A DNA stretch of 64,000 nt, taken from NCBI RefSeq assembly GCF_012273655.1, contig NZ_JAAWWP010000001.1, forward strand, positions 496,001 through 560,000, in the 5' to 3' direction. The position numbers were made by a program, and so were the translations under genes. The notes under the pieces were generated by a model that worked only from the letters and a program-made list of their open reading frames with translations, had not been told where the DNA came from and made no database searches. Positions 33,144 to 43,054 of the stretch are shown here, piece after piece. This DNA is from Streptomyces physcomitrii (GTDB taxonomy: Bacteria > Actinomycetota > Actinomycetes > Streptomycetales > Streptomycetaceae). Within the stretch, counting starts at the first letter, position 1; each line of letters starts with the position of its first letter.

Positions 33144-36100
33144 TTGGCTTTCCAGATGCCGGACCGCGGCGGAGGCCCGACGGGTCCACGGAGAATCTCC
33201 GTGGGCCGGCCCTCCCGGCGTGTCCGCACGCTTCTCATGACGCTCGGCGTCCTGGCCGTGCTCGCCATGGTCTTCGTGATGTTCGCGGGCTTCTGGACGG
33301 ACTGGCTCTGGTACCGCTCCGTGGGGTACTCGTCCGTGTTCACCACCACCCTGTGGACGAAGATCGGGCTCTTCTTCGTCTTCGGGCTGCTGATGGCGGT
33401 GGCGGTCGGGGTCAACATCTGGCTCGCGCACCGGCTGCGGCCCCCGCTGTCCGCGATGTCCGCGGAGCAGCAGAACCTCGACCGCTACCGGATGGGCATC
33501 GCCCCGTACAAGAAGTGGATCCTGCTCGGGGTCACCGCGCTGGTCGGCCTGGTCTCCGGTGCCTCGGCGGCCGGGCAGTGGCGCACCTGGCTGATGTGGG
33601 TGAACGGCGTCGACTTCGGCCAGAAGGACCCGCAGTTCCATCTCGACGTCTCCTTCTACGCCTTCGACCTGCCCTGGTACCGCTTCCTGCTCGGCTTCGG
33701 CTTCGCCGCCACCGTGCTCGGCCTGATCGCGGCCACCGTCACGCACTACCTCTACGGCGGGCTGCGCATCACCAGCCCCGGCGCCCGGGCGACTTCCTCG
33801 GCCACCGGCCACCTCTCGGTCCTGCTCGGCGTCTTCGTGACGCTCAAGGCGGTGGCCTACTGGCTGGACCGCTACGGACTCGCGGTGAAGTCCAGCGACT
33901 TCAAGGCCACCGGGAACTGGACCGGCCTGCGCTACACCGACGCCAACGCCTACCTCCCGGCGAAGACCATCCTCTTCTGCATCGCGGTCATCTGCGCGGT
34001 GCTCTTCTTCGCCACCCTGTGGCGGCGCACCTGGCAGCTGCCGGTCATCGGCTTCGGCCTGATGGTGCTCTCGGCGGTGCTGATCGGCGGCCTGTACCCG
34101 GCCATCGTGCAGAAGTTCCAGGTCCAGCCGAACGAGCAGGCCAAGGAGGCGCCGTACGTCGAGAAGAACCTCAAGGCCACCCGTGAGGCGTACGGGATCA
34201 ACGGCACCGAGGTGCAGGAGTACCAGGGCAAGAGCGCGACCGAGGACAAGACGAAGCTGCGCGACGACGCGGACAGCGTCGCGAGCCTCAGGCTGCTCGA
34301 CCCGAACGTCGTCTCGCCGACCTTCCAGCAGCTCCAGCAGATGAAGAACTACTACGCCTTCCCCTCCAACCTCGACGTGGACCGCTACACCTCGGGCAAG
34401 GGCGCCGACGCCAAGGAGCAGGACACCGTCATCGGCCTGCGCGAGCTGAACCTCGGCGGCATCCCGAAGAACAACTGGATCAACGACCACTTCCGCTACA
34501 CCCACGGCTACGGGGTGGTCTCCGCCAAGGGCACCACCGCCGACCAGGACGGGCGGCCGGTCTTCACCGAGTCCGACCTGCCGTCCAAGGGCAGCCTCGG
34601 CGAGTACCAGCAGCGGGTGTACTACGGCGAGAAGACCACCCAGTACTCGATCGTCGGCGGTCCCCAGAAGGAGATCGACTACTCCGACGACAGCGGGGAG
34701 AAGACCACCAGCTTCAAGGGCAAGAGCGGTGTCAACCTCTCCAACCCGATGAACCGCGCCGCCTACGCGGTGGCCTTCGGCGAGCCGCAGATCCTCTACT
34801 CCGGGGCGATCGGCGAGGGTTCGCGGATCCTGTACAACCGCACGCCCAAGGAGCGCGTCGAGGCGGTCGCCCCCTGGCTGACCATCGACGGCGACGCCTA
34901 CCCGGCGGTGATCGACGGCCGCATCCAGTGGATCGTCGACGCCTACACCACCACCAACGGCTATCCCTACGCCTCGCGCACCACGCTCGGCGACACCACC
35001 GCGGACTCGCTGACCGCGGCGAACAACCAGCGCGCGGTGGTGGCCCAGGAGAACCAGGTCAACTACATCCGCAACTCGGTGAAGGCCACCGTCGACGCCT
35101 ACGACGGCAAGGTCAAGCTCTACGAGTGGGACACCGAGGACCCGGTGCTCAAGACCTGGAAGAAGGCCTTCCCGGGCACCGTGGAGCCCAAGAGCAAGAT
35201 CTCCAAGACGCTCATGGACCACATGCGCTACCCGCAGGACCTCTTCAAGGTCCAGCGCGAGCTGCTCACCCGCTACCACGTGAAGGACGCCACCACCTTC
35301 CTCAGCGGCAGCGAGGTCTGGCAGGTGCCGGACGACCCGACCAACAAGACGGGCGACGCGGTACCGCCGTACTACCTGAGCATGCAGCTGCCCAAGGAGA
35401 AGTCGCAGTCCTTCTCGCTGACGACGACCTTCACCCCCAACGGCCGGGACAACCTCAGCGCCTTCATGGCGGTCAACGCCGAGGCGGGCACCAAGGACTA
35501 CGGCAAGATCAGCGTCCTGAAGCTCCCGTCCAGCAGAACCGTCGACGGGCCCAAGCAGGTGCAGAGCCAGTTCAACTCGGAGCAGACCATCGCCGAGTCG
35601 ATCAGGCTGCTCAGAGGCGGCGACTCCGAGGTGGAGTACGGAAACCTGCTCACGGTGCCGCTCGACGGCGGGCTGCTCTACGTGGAGCCGGTCTACGTCC
35701 GCGGCGGCGGCCTGAAGTATCCGCTGCTGCGCAAGGTCCTGGTCACCTACGGCGGGGCCACCGCCTTCGAGGACACCCTCGGGCAGGCCCTGGACAAGGT
35801 CTTCGACGCCAAGGGCGACACCGAGAAGCCGCCGGAGGGTGAGAAGCCCCCGGAGGGCGAGAAGCCGCCAGCCTCGGAGGACCCGACCGTGCAGGAGGCC
35901 CTGGACGATGTGCAGCAGGCCTTCGACGACGGCCAGGAGGCCTTCAGGAAGGGCGACTGGGAGGCGTACGGCAAGGCCCAGAAGAAGCTGGAGGAGGCGC
36001 TGAAGCGGGCCGCCGAGGCGCAGGCCGACGTGGAGAAGCGCGAGGCGGGCGACGGCAAGCCCGCCAAGCCCAGCGTCCCCCACAAGCAGCCGGAGGGCGG

Positions 36101-36149
36101 CACGAAGCCCGACGCGGGCGAGGACGCCGCCAAGGGCAACTCCCCCTGA
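33144..36149 (+). CDS. UPF0182 family large membrane protein
   Basis: 1001 residues from a TTG at 33144 (product [10 protein letters not shown]...), chosen by resemblance to known streptomycete homologues. Seven hydrophobic segments occupy about residues 30-330, and the rest is a large, probably extracellular region rich in Lys/Asp/Tyr. The family (Rv3193c and COG1615) is of unknown function. The C-terminal about 120 residues carry KPPEGE repeats, a helical [19 protein letters not shown] segment and a charged tail. The open frame upstream is GC-rich but lacks a ribosome-binding site. The 273-bp gap to the divergent PPA1357-like gene contains both promoters but nothing I could define. Confidence 0.9.
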   Translation: MAFQMPDRGGGPTGPRRISVGRPSRRVRTLLMTLGVLAVLAMVFVMFAGFWTDWLWYRSVGYSSVFTTTLWTKIGLFFVFGLLMAVAVGVNIWLAHRLRPPLSAMSAEQQNLDRYRMGIAPYKKWILLGVTALVGLVSGASAAGQWRTWLMWVNGVDFGQKDPQFHLDVSFYAFDLPWYRFLLGFGFAATVLGLIAATVTHYLYGGLRITSPGARATSSATGHLSVLLGVFVTLKAVAYWLDRYGLAVKSSDFKATGNWTGLRYTDANAYLPAKTILFCIAVICAVLFFATLWRRTWQLPVIGFGLMVLSAVLIGGLYPAIVQKFQVQPNEQAKEAPYVEKNLKATREAYGINGTEVQEYQGKSATEDKTKLRDDADSVASLRLLDPNVVSPTFQQLQQMKNYYAFPSNLDVDRYTSGKGADAKEQDTVIGLRELNLGGIPKNNWINDHFRYTHGYGVVSAKGTTADQDGRPVFTESDLPSKGSLGEYQQRVYYGEKTTQYSIVGGPQKEIDYSDDSGEKTTSFKGKSGVNLSNPMNRAAYAVAFGEPQILYSGAIGEGSRILYNRTPKERVEAVAPWLTIDGDAYPAVIDGRIQWIVDAYTTTNGYPYASRTTLGDTTADSLTAANNQRAVVAQENQVNYIRNSVKATVDAYDGKVKLYEWDTEDPVLKTWKKAFPGTVEPKSKISKTLMDHMRYPQDLFKVQRELLTRYHVKDATTFLSGSEVWQVPDDPTNKTGDAVPPYYLSMQLPKEKSQSFSLTTTFTPNGRDNLSAFMAVNAEAGTKDYGKISVLKLPSSRTVDGPKQVQSQFNSEQTIAESIRLLRGGDSEVEYGNLLTVPLDGGLLYVEPVYVRGGGLKYPLLRKVLVTYGGATAFEDTLGQALDKVFDAKGDTEKPPEGEKPPEGEKPPASEDPTVQEALDDVQQAFDDGQEAFRKGDWEAYGKAQKKLEEALKRAAEAQADVEKREAGDGKPAKPSVPHKQPEGGTKPDAGEDAAKGNSP

Positions 36150-36201
36150 GGACCGCCGAGGACAGGCTCCGTCCCGCGTCGTGCTAGGGTCGTCCTACCG
36201 A

Positions 36202-36275
36202 CGCGGGGTGGAGCAGCTCGGTAGCTCGCTGGGCTCATAACCCAGAGGTCGCAGGTTCAAATCCTGTCCCCGCTA
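36202..36275 (+). tRNA. Initiator tRNA-fMet (CAT), copy 1
   Basis: 74 nt without an encoded CCA. The anticodon is CAT in CTCATAA. The first base C does not pair with T72, and the anticodon stem has three consecutive G:C pairs (GGG/CCC). These are the initiator hallmarks. The acceptor stem is GCGGGG/CCCCGC. The sequence is identical to the copy at 38646. A TAGGGT -10-like hexamer lies at 36185-36190. Confidence 0.95.
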
Positions 36276-36286
36276 CTGCAGTTGGA

Positions 36287-36317
36287 GGCCCGGATCCTGG
36301 AAACCAGGATCCGGGCC
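36287..36317 (+). terminator. Terminator of tRNA-fMet copy 1
   Basis: A 14-bp perfect stem, GGCCCGGATCCTGG against CCAGGATCCGGGCC, with an AAA loop, 11 nt after the tRNA. Confidence 0.85.
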
Positions 36318-36549
36318 TTCGTCGTGCGGCAGTTGATTCGCTCAGGTGTCCTTCGCAGGACCGGCCGAAGACCCGGTCCGGCGTGCGGAAGGCCGCCAAG
36401 AGCGTTTTCCTTGACCTGAGTTCAGGTCTCTTGACGATTGTTCAGTTCGACGCGTTTGGCTTATCTCTCTGTGGGCATGTCGACAAAACGCTGAAGTGAC
36501 CTCACTGCTGCGGTATACCAGATGTACCAAGGTTGCGGGTGGTGCGACG

Positions 36550-38391
36550 ATGGACGTTATGGGGGACAAGGCAACTCTGTTGGAAACAGGGCGATTTGTG
36601 CAGCCGACCGACCGGGACGAGACCGGTACGGCCGCGGAGGAGGCGCGCCACCGGCACGCCGCCGCCTCGGGCGACCCCGAGGCGATGAGCGTCCTCGGCG
36701 CCCTTCTCCTGCGCCGCGGCGACCTCGACGGGGCCGAGCCCCACCTGCGCGCGGCCACCGCCGCGGGCGACCGCGCGGCCGCCAACAACCTCGGCGTCCT
36801 GCTCCACCAGCGCGGCTACGCGGAGGAGGCGGCCGGCTGGTGGCGCACCGCCGCCGTCGCGGGCTCGGCCGCCGCCGCGCACGCCCTCGGCCGCCACCAC
36901 CGCGAGCGCGGCGACGAGCCCGCCGCCGAGTACTGGCTGCGCCAGTCCGCCGAGCAGGGCCACGCCCTCGGCGCCTACGCCCTCGCCGACCTCCTGGAGC
37001 ACCGCGGCGACGGCGAGGCCGAGAAGTGGATGCGCGCCGCCGCCGAGCACGGGCACCGGGAGGCCTCGTACCGCCTCGCGCGCGCCCTGGGCCGCCGCCC
37101 CGAGCCGGAGGGCCCGGGCGGGCGCGGCTTCCCGGGTGCCCCGGCGCGCGCGGCGAAGACCGCGGACGGCGAGCAGGAGGCGCTCGCCGCCGAGGCCGAG
37201 CAGTGGTACCGGCAGGCCGCCGCCCGCGGCCACCGCCGGGCCGCCCTGCACCTGGGCACCCTCCTGGAGGCGCGCGGTGAGCTGAAGGAGGCCGGGCTCT
37301 GGTACCTGACCTCGGCCCGCGACGGCGAGGCGCGTGCCGCCTGCGCCCTCGGCTTCCTGCTGCGCGACGCGGGCGACGAGGAGAGCGCCGCCGTGTGGTG
37401 GCTGCGGGCCGCCCAGGACGGCGACGGCAACGCGGCCAACGCCCTCGGCGCCCTGCACGCGCAGCGCGGCGAGCCCCAGACCGCCGAGCGCTGGTACCGG
37501 GCCGCCATGGACGCGGGCGACGTCAACGGCGCGTACAACCTCGGGCTGCTCTGCGCGGGCCAGCACCGCAAGGTCCAGGCCGAGCAGTGGTACCGCCGGG
37601 CCGCCTACGCCGGTCACCGCGAGGCCGCCAACGCCCTGGCCGTGCTGCTGCTCCAGGCCGGGGACACCGCGGGCGCCGAGCCCTGGTTCTCCAAGGCGGC
37701 CGAGTCCGGCAGCGTGGACGCGGCCTTCAACCTCGGCATCCTGCACGCGGGGCGGGGCGAGGCGGCGAGCGCGCTGCGCTGGTACGAGCGGGCGGCCGAG
37801 GCCGGGCACACCGAGGCGGCCTTCCAGGTCGGCATCGCCAAGCTGCGGGACGGCGACGAGCCCGCGGCCGAGCGGCTGCTGCGCAGCGCCGCCGGGGGCG
37901 GCAGCGCCGAGGCCGCCTACCGGCTCGCCGCCGTCCTGGAGGCCCGGCGCCCGCCGCTGCCCACCCACGAGCTGGGCGAGAGCACCACCGAGCGCTCCGA
38001 GTACGAGGAGTGGTACGAGCGGGCCGCCGAGCAGGGCCACCGGCGCGCCCAGGTGCGGGTCGGCATGCTCGCCGCCGCCCGCGGTGAGGTGGTCGAGTCG
38101 GCCCGCTGGTACCGCCTGGCCGCCGAGGCGGGCAGCCGCAACGGCGCCTTCAACCTCGGCCTGCTGCTCGCCCGGGAGGGCAGCGAGCCGGAGGCGGCGC
38201 TGTGGTGGACCCGGGCCGCCGAGGCCGGGCACGGCAGGGCGGCGCTGCGGCTGGCGCTGCTCTACGCGCGGCGCGGGGAACTGGGCGAGGCCCAGCGCTG
38301 GAGCGCCCTCGCGGTCGAACTCGGCCCGGCGGAGGTCGCCCGCCGCGCGGGCCGGCTCTCCGAGGCGCTGCGGCAGGAGATGACGGCCTGA
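36550..38391 (+). CDS. Sel1/TPR repeat protein
   Basis: 613 residues from ATG 36550 (36559 is an alternative). About fourteen degenerate repeats of 35-36 residues follow the Sel1-like pattern A-x-x-LG-x-L-x-x-x-G-x-x-x-x-A-x-x-W(Y)-x-x-A-A-x-x-G-x, for example AYNLGLLCAGQHRKVQAEQWYRRAA. There is no signal peptide, transmembrane helix or enzymatic domain, so it is probably a cytoplasmic scaffold. It is flanked by two identical tRNA-fMet genes and ends in a strong intrinsic terminator. Homologues in streptomycetes are large TPR proteins of unknown role. Confidence 0.87.
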   Translation: MDVMGDKATLLETGRFVQPTDRDETGTAAEEARHRHAAASGDPEAMSVLGALLLRRGDLDGAEPHLRAATAAGDRAAANNLGVLLHQRGYAEEAAGWWRTAAVAGSAAAAHALGRHHRERGDEPAAEYWLRQSAEQGHALGAYALADLLEHRGDGEAEKWMRAAAEHGHREASYRLARALGRRPEPEGPGGRGFPGAPARAAKTADGEQEALAAEAEQWYRQAAARGHRRAALHLGTLLEARGELKEAGLWYLTSARDGEARAACALGFLLRDAGDEESAAVWWLRAAQDGDGNAANALGALHAQRGEPQTAERWYRAAMDAGDVNGAYNLGLLCAGQHRKVQAEQWYRRAAYAGHREAANALAVLLLQAGDTAGAEPWFSKAAESGSVDAAFNLGILHAGRGEAASALRWYERAAEAGHTEAAFQVGIAKLRDGDEPAAERLLRSAAGGGSAEAAYRLAAVLEARRPPLPTHELGESTTERSEYEEWYERAAEQGHRRAQVRVGMLAAARGEVVESARWYRLAAEAGSRNGAFNLGLLLAREGSEPEAALWWTRAAEAGHGRAALRLALLYARRGELGEAQRWSALAVELGPAEVARRAGRLSEALRQEMTA

Positions 38392-38420
38392 GCGCGCGGT
38401 GCGGGGCCGAGCCGCGAGCC

Positions 38421-38466
38421 CGGCCGCGGGCGGGACGGAGCCTTCCGTCCCGCCCGCGGCCGTTTT
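38421..38466 (+). terminator. Intrinsic terminator of the Sel1 gene
   Basis: A 19-bp perfect stem (38421-38439 against 38444-38462) with a GCCT loop followed by TTTT, 30 bp after the stop codon. Confidence 0.88.
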
Positions 38467-38603
38467 CCCTGGACGGTGCGTGACCGTTCCCGGTGGCGGG
38501 TGCTGTGACGTGTCCCACCCGGTGGCGCCCGGCCCGCTCGCCCGGCGGTGGGGCACCGCCCCGACCAGCGGGATTGCGGCGGGAGCCCGGACCGTAAAGC
38601 GAT

Positions 38604-38633
38604 TTGCGCTGCTGCGTGAGGTCAACGTAGTGT
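38604..38633 (+). promoter_or_regulatory. Promoter of tRNA-fMet copy 2
   Basis: TTGCGC (38604-38609) and TAGTGT (38628-38633) are 18 bp apart. The -10 ends 12 bp before the tRNA. Confidence 0.55.
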
Positions 38634-38645
38634 GGTGTTCACCGA

Positions 38646-38719
38646 CGCGGGGTGGAGCAGCTCGGTAGCTCGCTGGGCTCATAACCCAGAGGTCGCAGGT
38701 TCAAATCCTGTCCCCGCTA
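38646..38719 (+). tRNA. Initiator tRNA-fMet (CAT), copy 2
   Basis: Identical over 74 nt to the gene at 36202, with the same C1:T72 mismatch, GGG/CCC anticodon stem and CAT anticodon. The preceding CCGACG and the following C are also shared. Flanking sequence beyond that differs. The two copies are 2.44 kb apart in direct orientation. Confidence 0.95.
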
Positions 38720-38726
38720 CTCAAGG

Positions 38727-38764
38727 CCGAAGGCCCGGTACCGACACTGGTACCGGGCCTTCGG
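38727..38764 (+). terminator. Terminator of tRNA-fMet copy 2
   Basis: A 16-bp perfect stem, CCGAAGGCCCGGTACC against its complement, with a GACACT loop, 7 nt after the tRNA. Confidence 0.85.
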
Positions 38765-39007
38765 TGTGTTCCGGGCGCGGGTCTTCCCTGGTGAGCAGGG
38801 GGTGCACAGGGGTGCAAAGGCCGTACAAGGGGGCCGAAGGGGGCTGTTGTGGCGCGCGCCCAGATGTTACTTTGCGGTAGCCCGCAAGCAACCGAGGTGG
38901 CAGCTCGGACCGTGCGGACGTGCCCCGGCCCGTCCGTGCGGCGGGTGCCGGCGCCGGACTCCGCACCGGCGCCGTGGCAGACGGCAGGCAGCCGGGGGGA
39001 GGCGAAC

Positions 39008-40315
39008 ATGGGCGCCGCGAAGGCCGGTGGGCGTACGTCCGCCGCACACGAGGAGACCTCCACCGGGCGGGAGTTGCCGCCGCGTGCCGCGCTCCGTGCG
39101 GAGCACGACCCGGCCCCCGAGCGGACTCGTACCGCAGCAGCGCTCCGCGCCCAGGACGAGGGGCGGGAGGTGCTCGCCCGGGTCCTGCGGGAGATGGCCG
39201 GTGACGAGGCGATCATCCAGGAGATCGTCCACGAGGCCCGGCACCACTCGCCGGACGTGGCCCGCCTGACGGTGGAGGAGAACCGCCGCCATGTGACCCT
39301 CCTGATCAGCGCGGGCCTCGCCGCCCTCGCCGGTGAAGTCACCCTGGAGGAAGGGGACTTCGGGCCCGCCTCCCGCCTCGGGGCGCTCCGGGCGGCGCAG
39401 GGCATCTCGATCACCGCCCTGCTGCGCGCCGTGCACGCCGGGCGCGGGCGCATCACCGAGATCGCCATCGAGCGGGCCCGCGAGGCCGGGGTGCCCGCCG
39501 ATCTGATCCTGGAGGCGCTGGTCGCCGTGAACCGGTACGCGGGCATGCTGGAGCGGCATGTGATCAGCGGCTACCACGCCGCGGAACTCGAACTCGCCTG
39601 GACCGCCCGCGACTCCCGGCAGCAGGTGCTGCGGCACCTCCTGCACGGCCGGACCGCGGAGCTGGCGAACGAGGAGATCGTCCGGGCCGGACTCCAGTCG
39701 GAGGGGCTCTACCACTGCGTGCTCTCCGATGTGACCGAGCTGTCGCAGGCGCGCTCCCTGGAGCAGCGCTTCGTCGGCGACTCGGGGGTGTACGGACTGG
39801 TGGACGGCAGGCTCTCCGGGCTCACCCCCCGGCTGCCCGCCCCGGAGGCGGTCGGCACCGCCCTGATGGTGGCGAGCCCGGCCGTCCCGCTCGGCAGGGC
39901 CGGCGAACTGCACCCGCTGGTGCTCTCCGCGCTCCAGGCGGGCATCAGGCTCGGGCTGCGCGGGCTGTACCCGCTGACCGAACTGGCCGGTGAGACCGCG
40001 CTGTTCGCGCAGCCGGCGCTGGCCGAACTCCTGGTGGGCAGCCTGCTCGGGCGGCTGCGGCCCGGTGACGAGTTCCACCGGCAGCTGGCGACCACCGCGC
40101 TGGCCTATCTGGACCACGGCCACCGGGTGGACCAGGCCGCCGTGGCGCTGCATGTGCACCCCAATACGGTGCGCTACCGGCTCAGCCGCCTGAGCGAGAT
40201 CACCGGGGCCCCGCTGGACCTCCCGGCGGGCGGCGTGCGCCCGGCCGTATTGCAGACCATGCGCTGGTGGTGGGCGCTGCACACCTGGCTGGAGGAGGCC
40301 GCTCCCGGCTCCTGA
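39008..40315 (+). CDS. PucR-family transcriptional regulator
   Basis: 435 residues from an ATG at 39008 with GGGGGAGG at about 6 nt. The C-terminal PucR helix-turn-helix (RVDQAAVALHVHPNTVRYRL, residues about 376-415) is typical. The centre contains a RsbRD/GGDEF-like region (HVISGYHAAELELAW, LLHGRTAEL). The N-terminal 50 residues are disordered. Regulators of this type control purine, amino-acid or polyketide genes; the target here is unknown because no dependent operon is adjacent. An in-frame upstream GTG at 38849 would include a TTA codon, but the coding bias begins only near 39008. Confidence 0.85.
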   Translation: MGAAKAGGRTSAAHEETSTGRELPPRAALRAEHDPAPERTRTAAALRAQDEGREVLARVLREMAGDEAIIQEIVHEARHHSPDVARLTVEENRRHVTLLISAGLAALAGEVTLEEGDFGPASRLGALRAAQGISITALLRAVHAGRGRITEIAIERAREAGVPADLILEALVAVNRYAGMLERHVISGYHAAELELAWTARDSRQQVLRHLLHGRTAELANEEIVRAGLQSEGLYHCVLSDVTELSQARSLEQRFVGDSGVYGLVDGRLSGLTPRLPAPEAVGTALMVASPAVPLGRAGELHPLVLSALQAGIRLGLRGLYPLTELAGETALFAQPALAELLVGSLLGRLRPGDEFHRQLATTALAYLDHGHRVDQAAVALHVHPNTVRYRLSRLSEITGAPLDLPAGGVRPAVLQTMRWWWALHTWLEEAAPGS

Positions 40316-40444
40316 GCCGCCGCGTGCGGGCCGCGGGGGATCCGTACGGCAGGGGGCGCTTGTCCGGCTCTGTGCGGCGAGCGGCCCGCCGCGTTCGTAC
40401 GGCAGAGGGTCCGGCTACCCGCGTAGGGCGGGGCGCCCGGTGGC

Positions 40445-40855
40445 TCAGCGGCAGTCCGGGCAGACGCCCCGGAAGGTGACCTCGGCGCCGGTCAGGCTGA
40501 AGCCGAAGCGCTCGCCGTCGGGGAGGGTGGCGAGCGGATCGCCGGTCGGGTGGACGTCCCTGATGGTGCCGCACCGCGCGCAGACCAGGTGCTGGTGCGC
40601 CTGGTGGGCGTTGGGGTCGTAGCGCTTGGCGCGTTTGTCGGTGGCGACTTCGAGCACCTCGCCCAGCGAGACCAGCTCGCCGAGGGTGTTGTAGACGGTC
40701 GCCCGGGAGATCTCGGGCAGCCTGGTCACCGCCCTGGCGTGAACCTCGTCGGCCGTCAGGTGGACGTGATCGCCGTCGAGGACCTCCGCCACGACGCGCC
40801 GCTGGGCGGTCATGCGCCAGCCGCGCTCGCGCAGCCGTTCCAACAGGTCACTCAT
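40445..40855 (-). CDS. catR: Fur-family peroxide-responsive repressor CatR
   Basis: 136 residues. The Fur winged helix (RLRERGWRMTAQRRVVAEVL, then TADEVHARAVTRLPEISRATVYNTL) is followed by the C-terminal domain with VCARCGTI and GVCPDCR zinc pairs. Divergence from catA marks it as CatR, which releases DNA when peroxide oxidises its cysteines (known in S. coelicolor). The ATG at 40855 follows TAAGCT on the minus strand by 7 bp, so the transcript is likely leaderless. In-frame codons up to 40927 would run into the catA operator region and are rejected. It shares a 138-bp control region with catA. Confidence 0.9.
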   Translation of the reverse strand: MSDLLERLRERGWRMTAQRRVVAEVLDGDHVHLTADEVHARAVTRLPEISRATVYNTLGELVSLGEVLEVATDKRAKRYDPNAHQAHQHLVCARCGTIRDVHPTGDPLATLPDGERFGFSLTGAEVTFRGVCPDCR

Positions 40856-40914
40856 GCGGGCCAGCTTAACAGCCGAGGTCTCGAACCCGAACATGTATGT
40901 CTTTGGACCTCTGC

Positions 40915-40942
40915 TTGACTTAGACAAAGTCCAATGTAGGGT
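40915..40942 (+). promoter_or_regulatory. catA promoter with CatR/Fur-like box
   Basis: TTGACT (40915-40920) and TAGGGT (40937-40942) are spaced by 16 bp. The spacer contains TTAGACAAAGTCCAA (40920-40934), an imperfect inverted repeat (TTAGAC/GTCCAA) resembling a Fur/PerR-type operator. Repressor bound there would block RNA polymerase. Confidence 0.7.
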
Positions 40943-40993
40943 CGGGTCTCATCCGGCCGAGGCGCGGTCGGCGCGAGGACGCAGGAGGCGTAC

Positions 40994-42448
40994 GTGACCC
41001 AGGGACCGCTCACCACCGAGGCCGGGGCGCCGGTCGCCGACAACCAGAACAGCGAGACGGCGGGCGCCGGCGGTCCGGTGCTCGTCCAGGACCAGTCGCT
41101 CCTGGAGAAGCTCGCGCACTTCAACCGCGAGCGGATCCCGGAGCGGGTGGTGCACGCCCGGGGCGCCGGCGCGTACGGCACCTTCACGCTGACCCGGGAC
41201 GTCTCGCGGTGGACGCGGGCGGCCTTCCTCTCCGAGGTCGGCAAGCAGACCGAGACCTTCCTGCGGTTCTCCACCGTGGCGGGCAATCTCGGGGCGCCGG
41301 ACGCGGTGCGCGATCCGCGCGGCTTCGCGCTGAAGTTCTATACCGAGGAGGGCAATTACGACCTCGTCGGCAACAACACCCCGGTGTTCTTCGTCAAGGA
41401 CGCCGTCAAGTTCCCGGACTTCATCCACACCCAGAAGCGCGATCCGTACACCGGCAGCCAGGAGGCGGACAACGTCTGGGACTTCTGGGGGCTGAGCCCC
41501 GAGTCGACCCACCAGGTCACCTGGCTCTTCGGCGACCGCGGCATCCCGGCCGGCTACCGCCATATGAACGGCTACGGCTCGCACACCTACCAGTGGAACA
41601 ACGAGGCGGGCGAGGTCTTCTGGGTCAAGTACCACTTCAAGACCGACCAGGGGATCGAGAACCTCACCGCCGAGGAGGCCGCGGCCCTCGCGGGCCGGGA
41701 CCCCGACAGCCATCAGCGGGACCTGCGGGAGGCCATCGAGCGCGGTGCGTACCCGAGTTGGACCGTGCAGGTGCAGATCATGCCCGCGGCCGAGGCGGCC
41801 GGTTACCGCTTCAATCCCTTCGACCTGACCAAGGTCTGGCCGCACGGGGACTACCCGCCGATCGAGATCGGCAGGCTCGAACTGAACCGCAATCCGCAGA
41901 ACATCTTCGCCGAGGTGGAGCAGTCGGTCTTCTCGCCCGCCCACTTCGTGCCGGGCATCGGCCCCTCCCCGGACAAGATGCTCCAGGGCCGCCTCTTCGC
42001 CTACGGGGACGCGCACCGCTACCGCGTCGGCGTCAACGCCGACCACCTGCCGGTCAACCGCCCGCGCGCCACCGAGGCGCGCACCCACTCCCGGGACGGC
42101 CTCCTCTACGACGGCCGCCACCGGGGCGCGAAGAACTACGAGCCGAACAGCTTCGGCGGCCCGCACCAGACCGGCCGGCCGCTCTGGCAGCCGCTGCCGG
42201 TCGGCGGGGCGACCGGCGGCCACGAGGCCCCGCGCCATGCCGAGGACGACGACTTCGTGCAGGCCGGTGACCTCTACCGGCTGATGTCCGAGGACGCGCG
42301 GCAGCGCCTGATCGACAATCTGGCGGGCAGCATCGCGGAGGTCTCCCGCGAGGACATCGCCGAGCGCGCCGTCCACAACTTCCGCCGGGCGGACGGCGAT
42401 CTCGGCAAGCGCCTGGAGGCCGCGGTGCGGGCCCTGCGCGAGGGCTGA
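40994..42448 (+). CDS. catA: Monofunctional heme catalase CatA
   Basis: 484 residues from a GTG with AGGAGG upstream. Small-subunit clade catalase residues are His54 ([11 protein letters not shown]), Asn127 ([11 protein letters not shown]) and the proximal heme Tyr337 ([12 protein letters not shown]). The protein decomposes hydrogen peroxide in the cytoplasm. The C-terminus, including [17 protein letters not shown], is the expected helical cap without a flavodoxin-like domain. It is the major vegetative catalase type induced by peroxide through CatR. The intergenic sequence after it carries a 41-bp tandem duplication before the convergent CBS gene. Confidence 0.95.
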   Translation: MTQGPLTTEAGAPVADNQNSETAGAGGPVLVQDQSLLEKLAHFNRERIPERVVHARGAGAYGTFTLTRDVSRWTRAAFLSEVGKQTETFLRFSTVAGNLGAPDAVRDPRGFALKFYTEEGNYDLVGNNTPVFFVKDAVKFPDFIHTQKRDPYTGSQEADNVWDFWGLSPESTHQVTWLFGDRGIPAGYRHMNGYGSHTYQWNNEAGEVFWVKYHFKTDQGIENLTAEEAAALAGRDPDSHQRDLREAIERGAYPSWTVQVQIMPAAEAAGYRFNPFDLTKVWPHGDYPPIEIGRLELNRNPQNIFAEVEQSVFSPAHFVPGIGPSPDKMLQGRLFAYGDAHRYRVGVNADHLPVNRPRATEARTHSRDGLLYDGRHRGAKNYEPNSFGGPHQTGRPLWQPLPVGGATGGHEAPRHAEDDDFVQAGDLYRLMSEDARQRLIDNLAGSIAEVSREDIAERAVHNFRRADGDLGKRLEAAVRALREG

Positions 42449-42478
42449 CCGGGGCCGGGCCCGGGCACGGCCCCGGTC

Positions 42479-42560
42479 GAGGCCGGGGCCCGGCGCGAGG
42501 CTGGGGTCGACCGCGGCGCGAGGCCGGGGCCCGGCACGAGGCCGGGGTCGACCGCGGCCA
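42479..42560 (+). repeat. 41-bp tandem duplication downstream of catA
   Basis: Two copies of a unit beginning GAGGCCGGGGCCCGGC (42479 and 42520) differ at only a few positions. They lie between the convergent catA and CBS genes. Confidence 0.75.
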
Positions 42561-42652
42561 CGGCTGACCACGGTCACGGCTGGCCGGGCCGGGACCGGCC
42601 GCTCCCCGGCCGGCCGGTCACCCGGGGACGGCCGGGGACGCCGCTCGGCGGA

Positions 42653-43054
42653 TCAGCCGGTCAGGGCCGTGGGGCGGCTGGGCTGGGAGGCCCAGCAGCG
42701 GATGATGTCCCGTACCGAGACGATGCCGCTCGGCTCGTTCTCGTCGAGGACGATCAGATGCCGGAAGCCGCCGTGCGCCATCGCGGCGGCGGCCTCCTCC
42801 AGCGTCCAGTCCGGGGCGGCGAAGACGACATCGGTCGTGGTGTGCGCCCCGGCGCGTTCGCTGTCCGGGTCCTCGCCGGTGCCGAGGGAGTTGAGGACGT
42901 CGCGCTCGGTGAGGATGCCGATACCGCTGGTCTCCGGATCGAGCACCACCGCCGCACCGATGCGGCGCGCGGACATCAGCCGGGCCGCCTGCCGCAAAGT
43001 GTGGTCGGGGCCGATGGTGAGAACCACCGTACTCATGGCGTCGCGGACGAGCAT
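42653..43054 (-). CDS. CBS-domain protein
   Basis: 133 residues comprising two CBS motifs: MLVRDAMSTVVLTIGPDHTL with GIGILTERDVL, and TTDVVFAAPDWTL with GIVSVRDIIR. There is nothing else in the protein. Bateman modules usually bind adenine nucleotides or S-adenosyl ligands; the ligand is unknown here. An AGGAGG lies about 13 nt upstream of the ATG, slightly far. It is convergent with catA and 183 bp from hisN on the same strand, with nothing visible in that gap. Standalone CBS proteins are common in streptomycetes and may sense energy status. Confidence 0.88.
   Translation of the reverse strand: MLVRDAMSTVVLTIGPDHTLRQAARLMSARRIGAAVVLDPETSGIGILTERDVLNSLGTGEDPDSERAGAHTTTDVVFAAPDWTLEEAAAAMAHGGFRHLIVLDENEPSGIVSVRDIIRCWASQPSRPTALTG

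Noticed and set aside
32313..36083. Long minus-strand open frame through the UPF0182 gene
   Set aside because: Only its last 186 codons (32313-32870), the PPA1357-like gene, look real; the rest is the antisense of a known membrane protein family.
38849..39007. Earlier GTG start for the PucR gene, including a TTA codon
   Set aside because: No ribosome-binding site and poor codon bias before 39008; a GGGGGAGG site favours ATG 39008.
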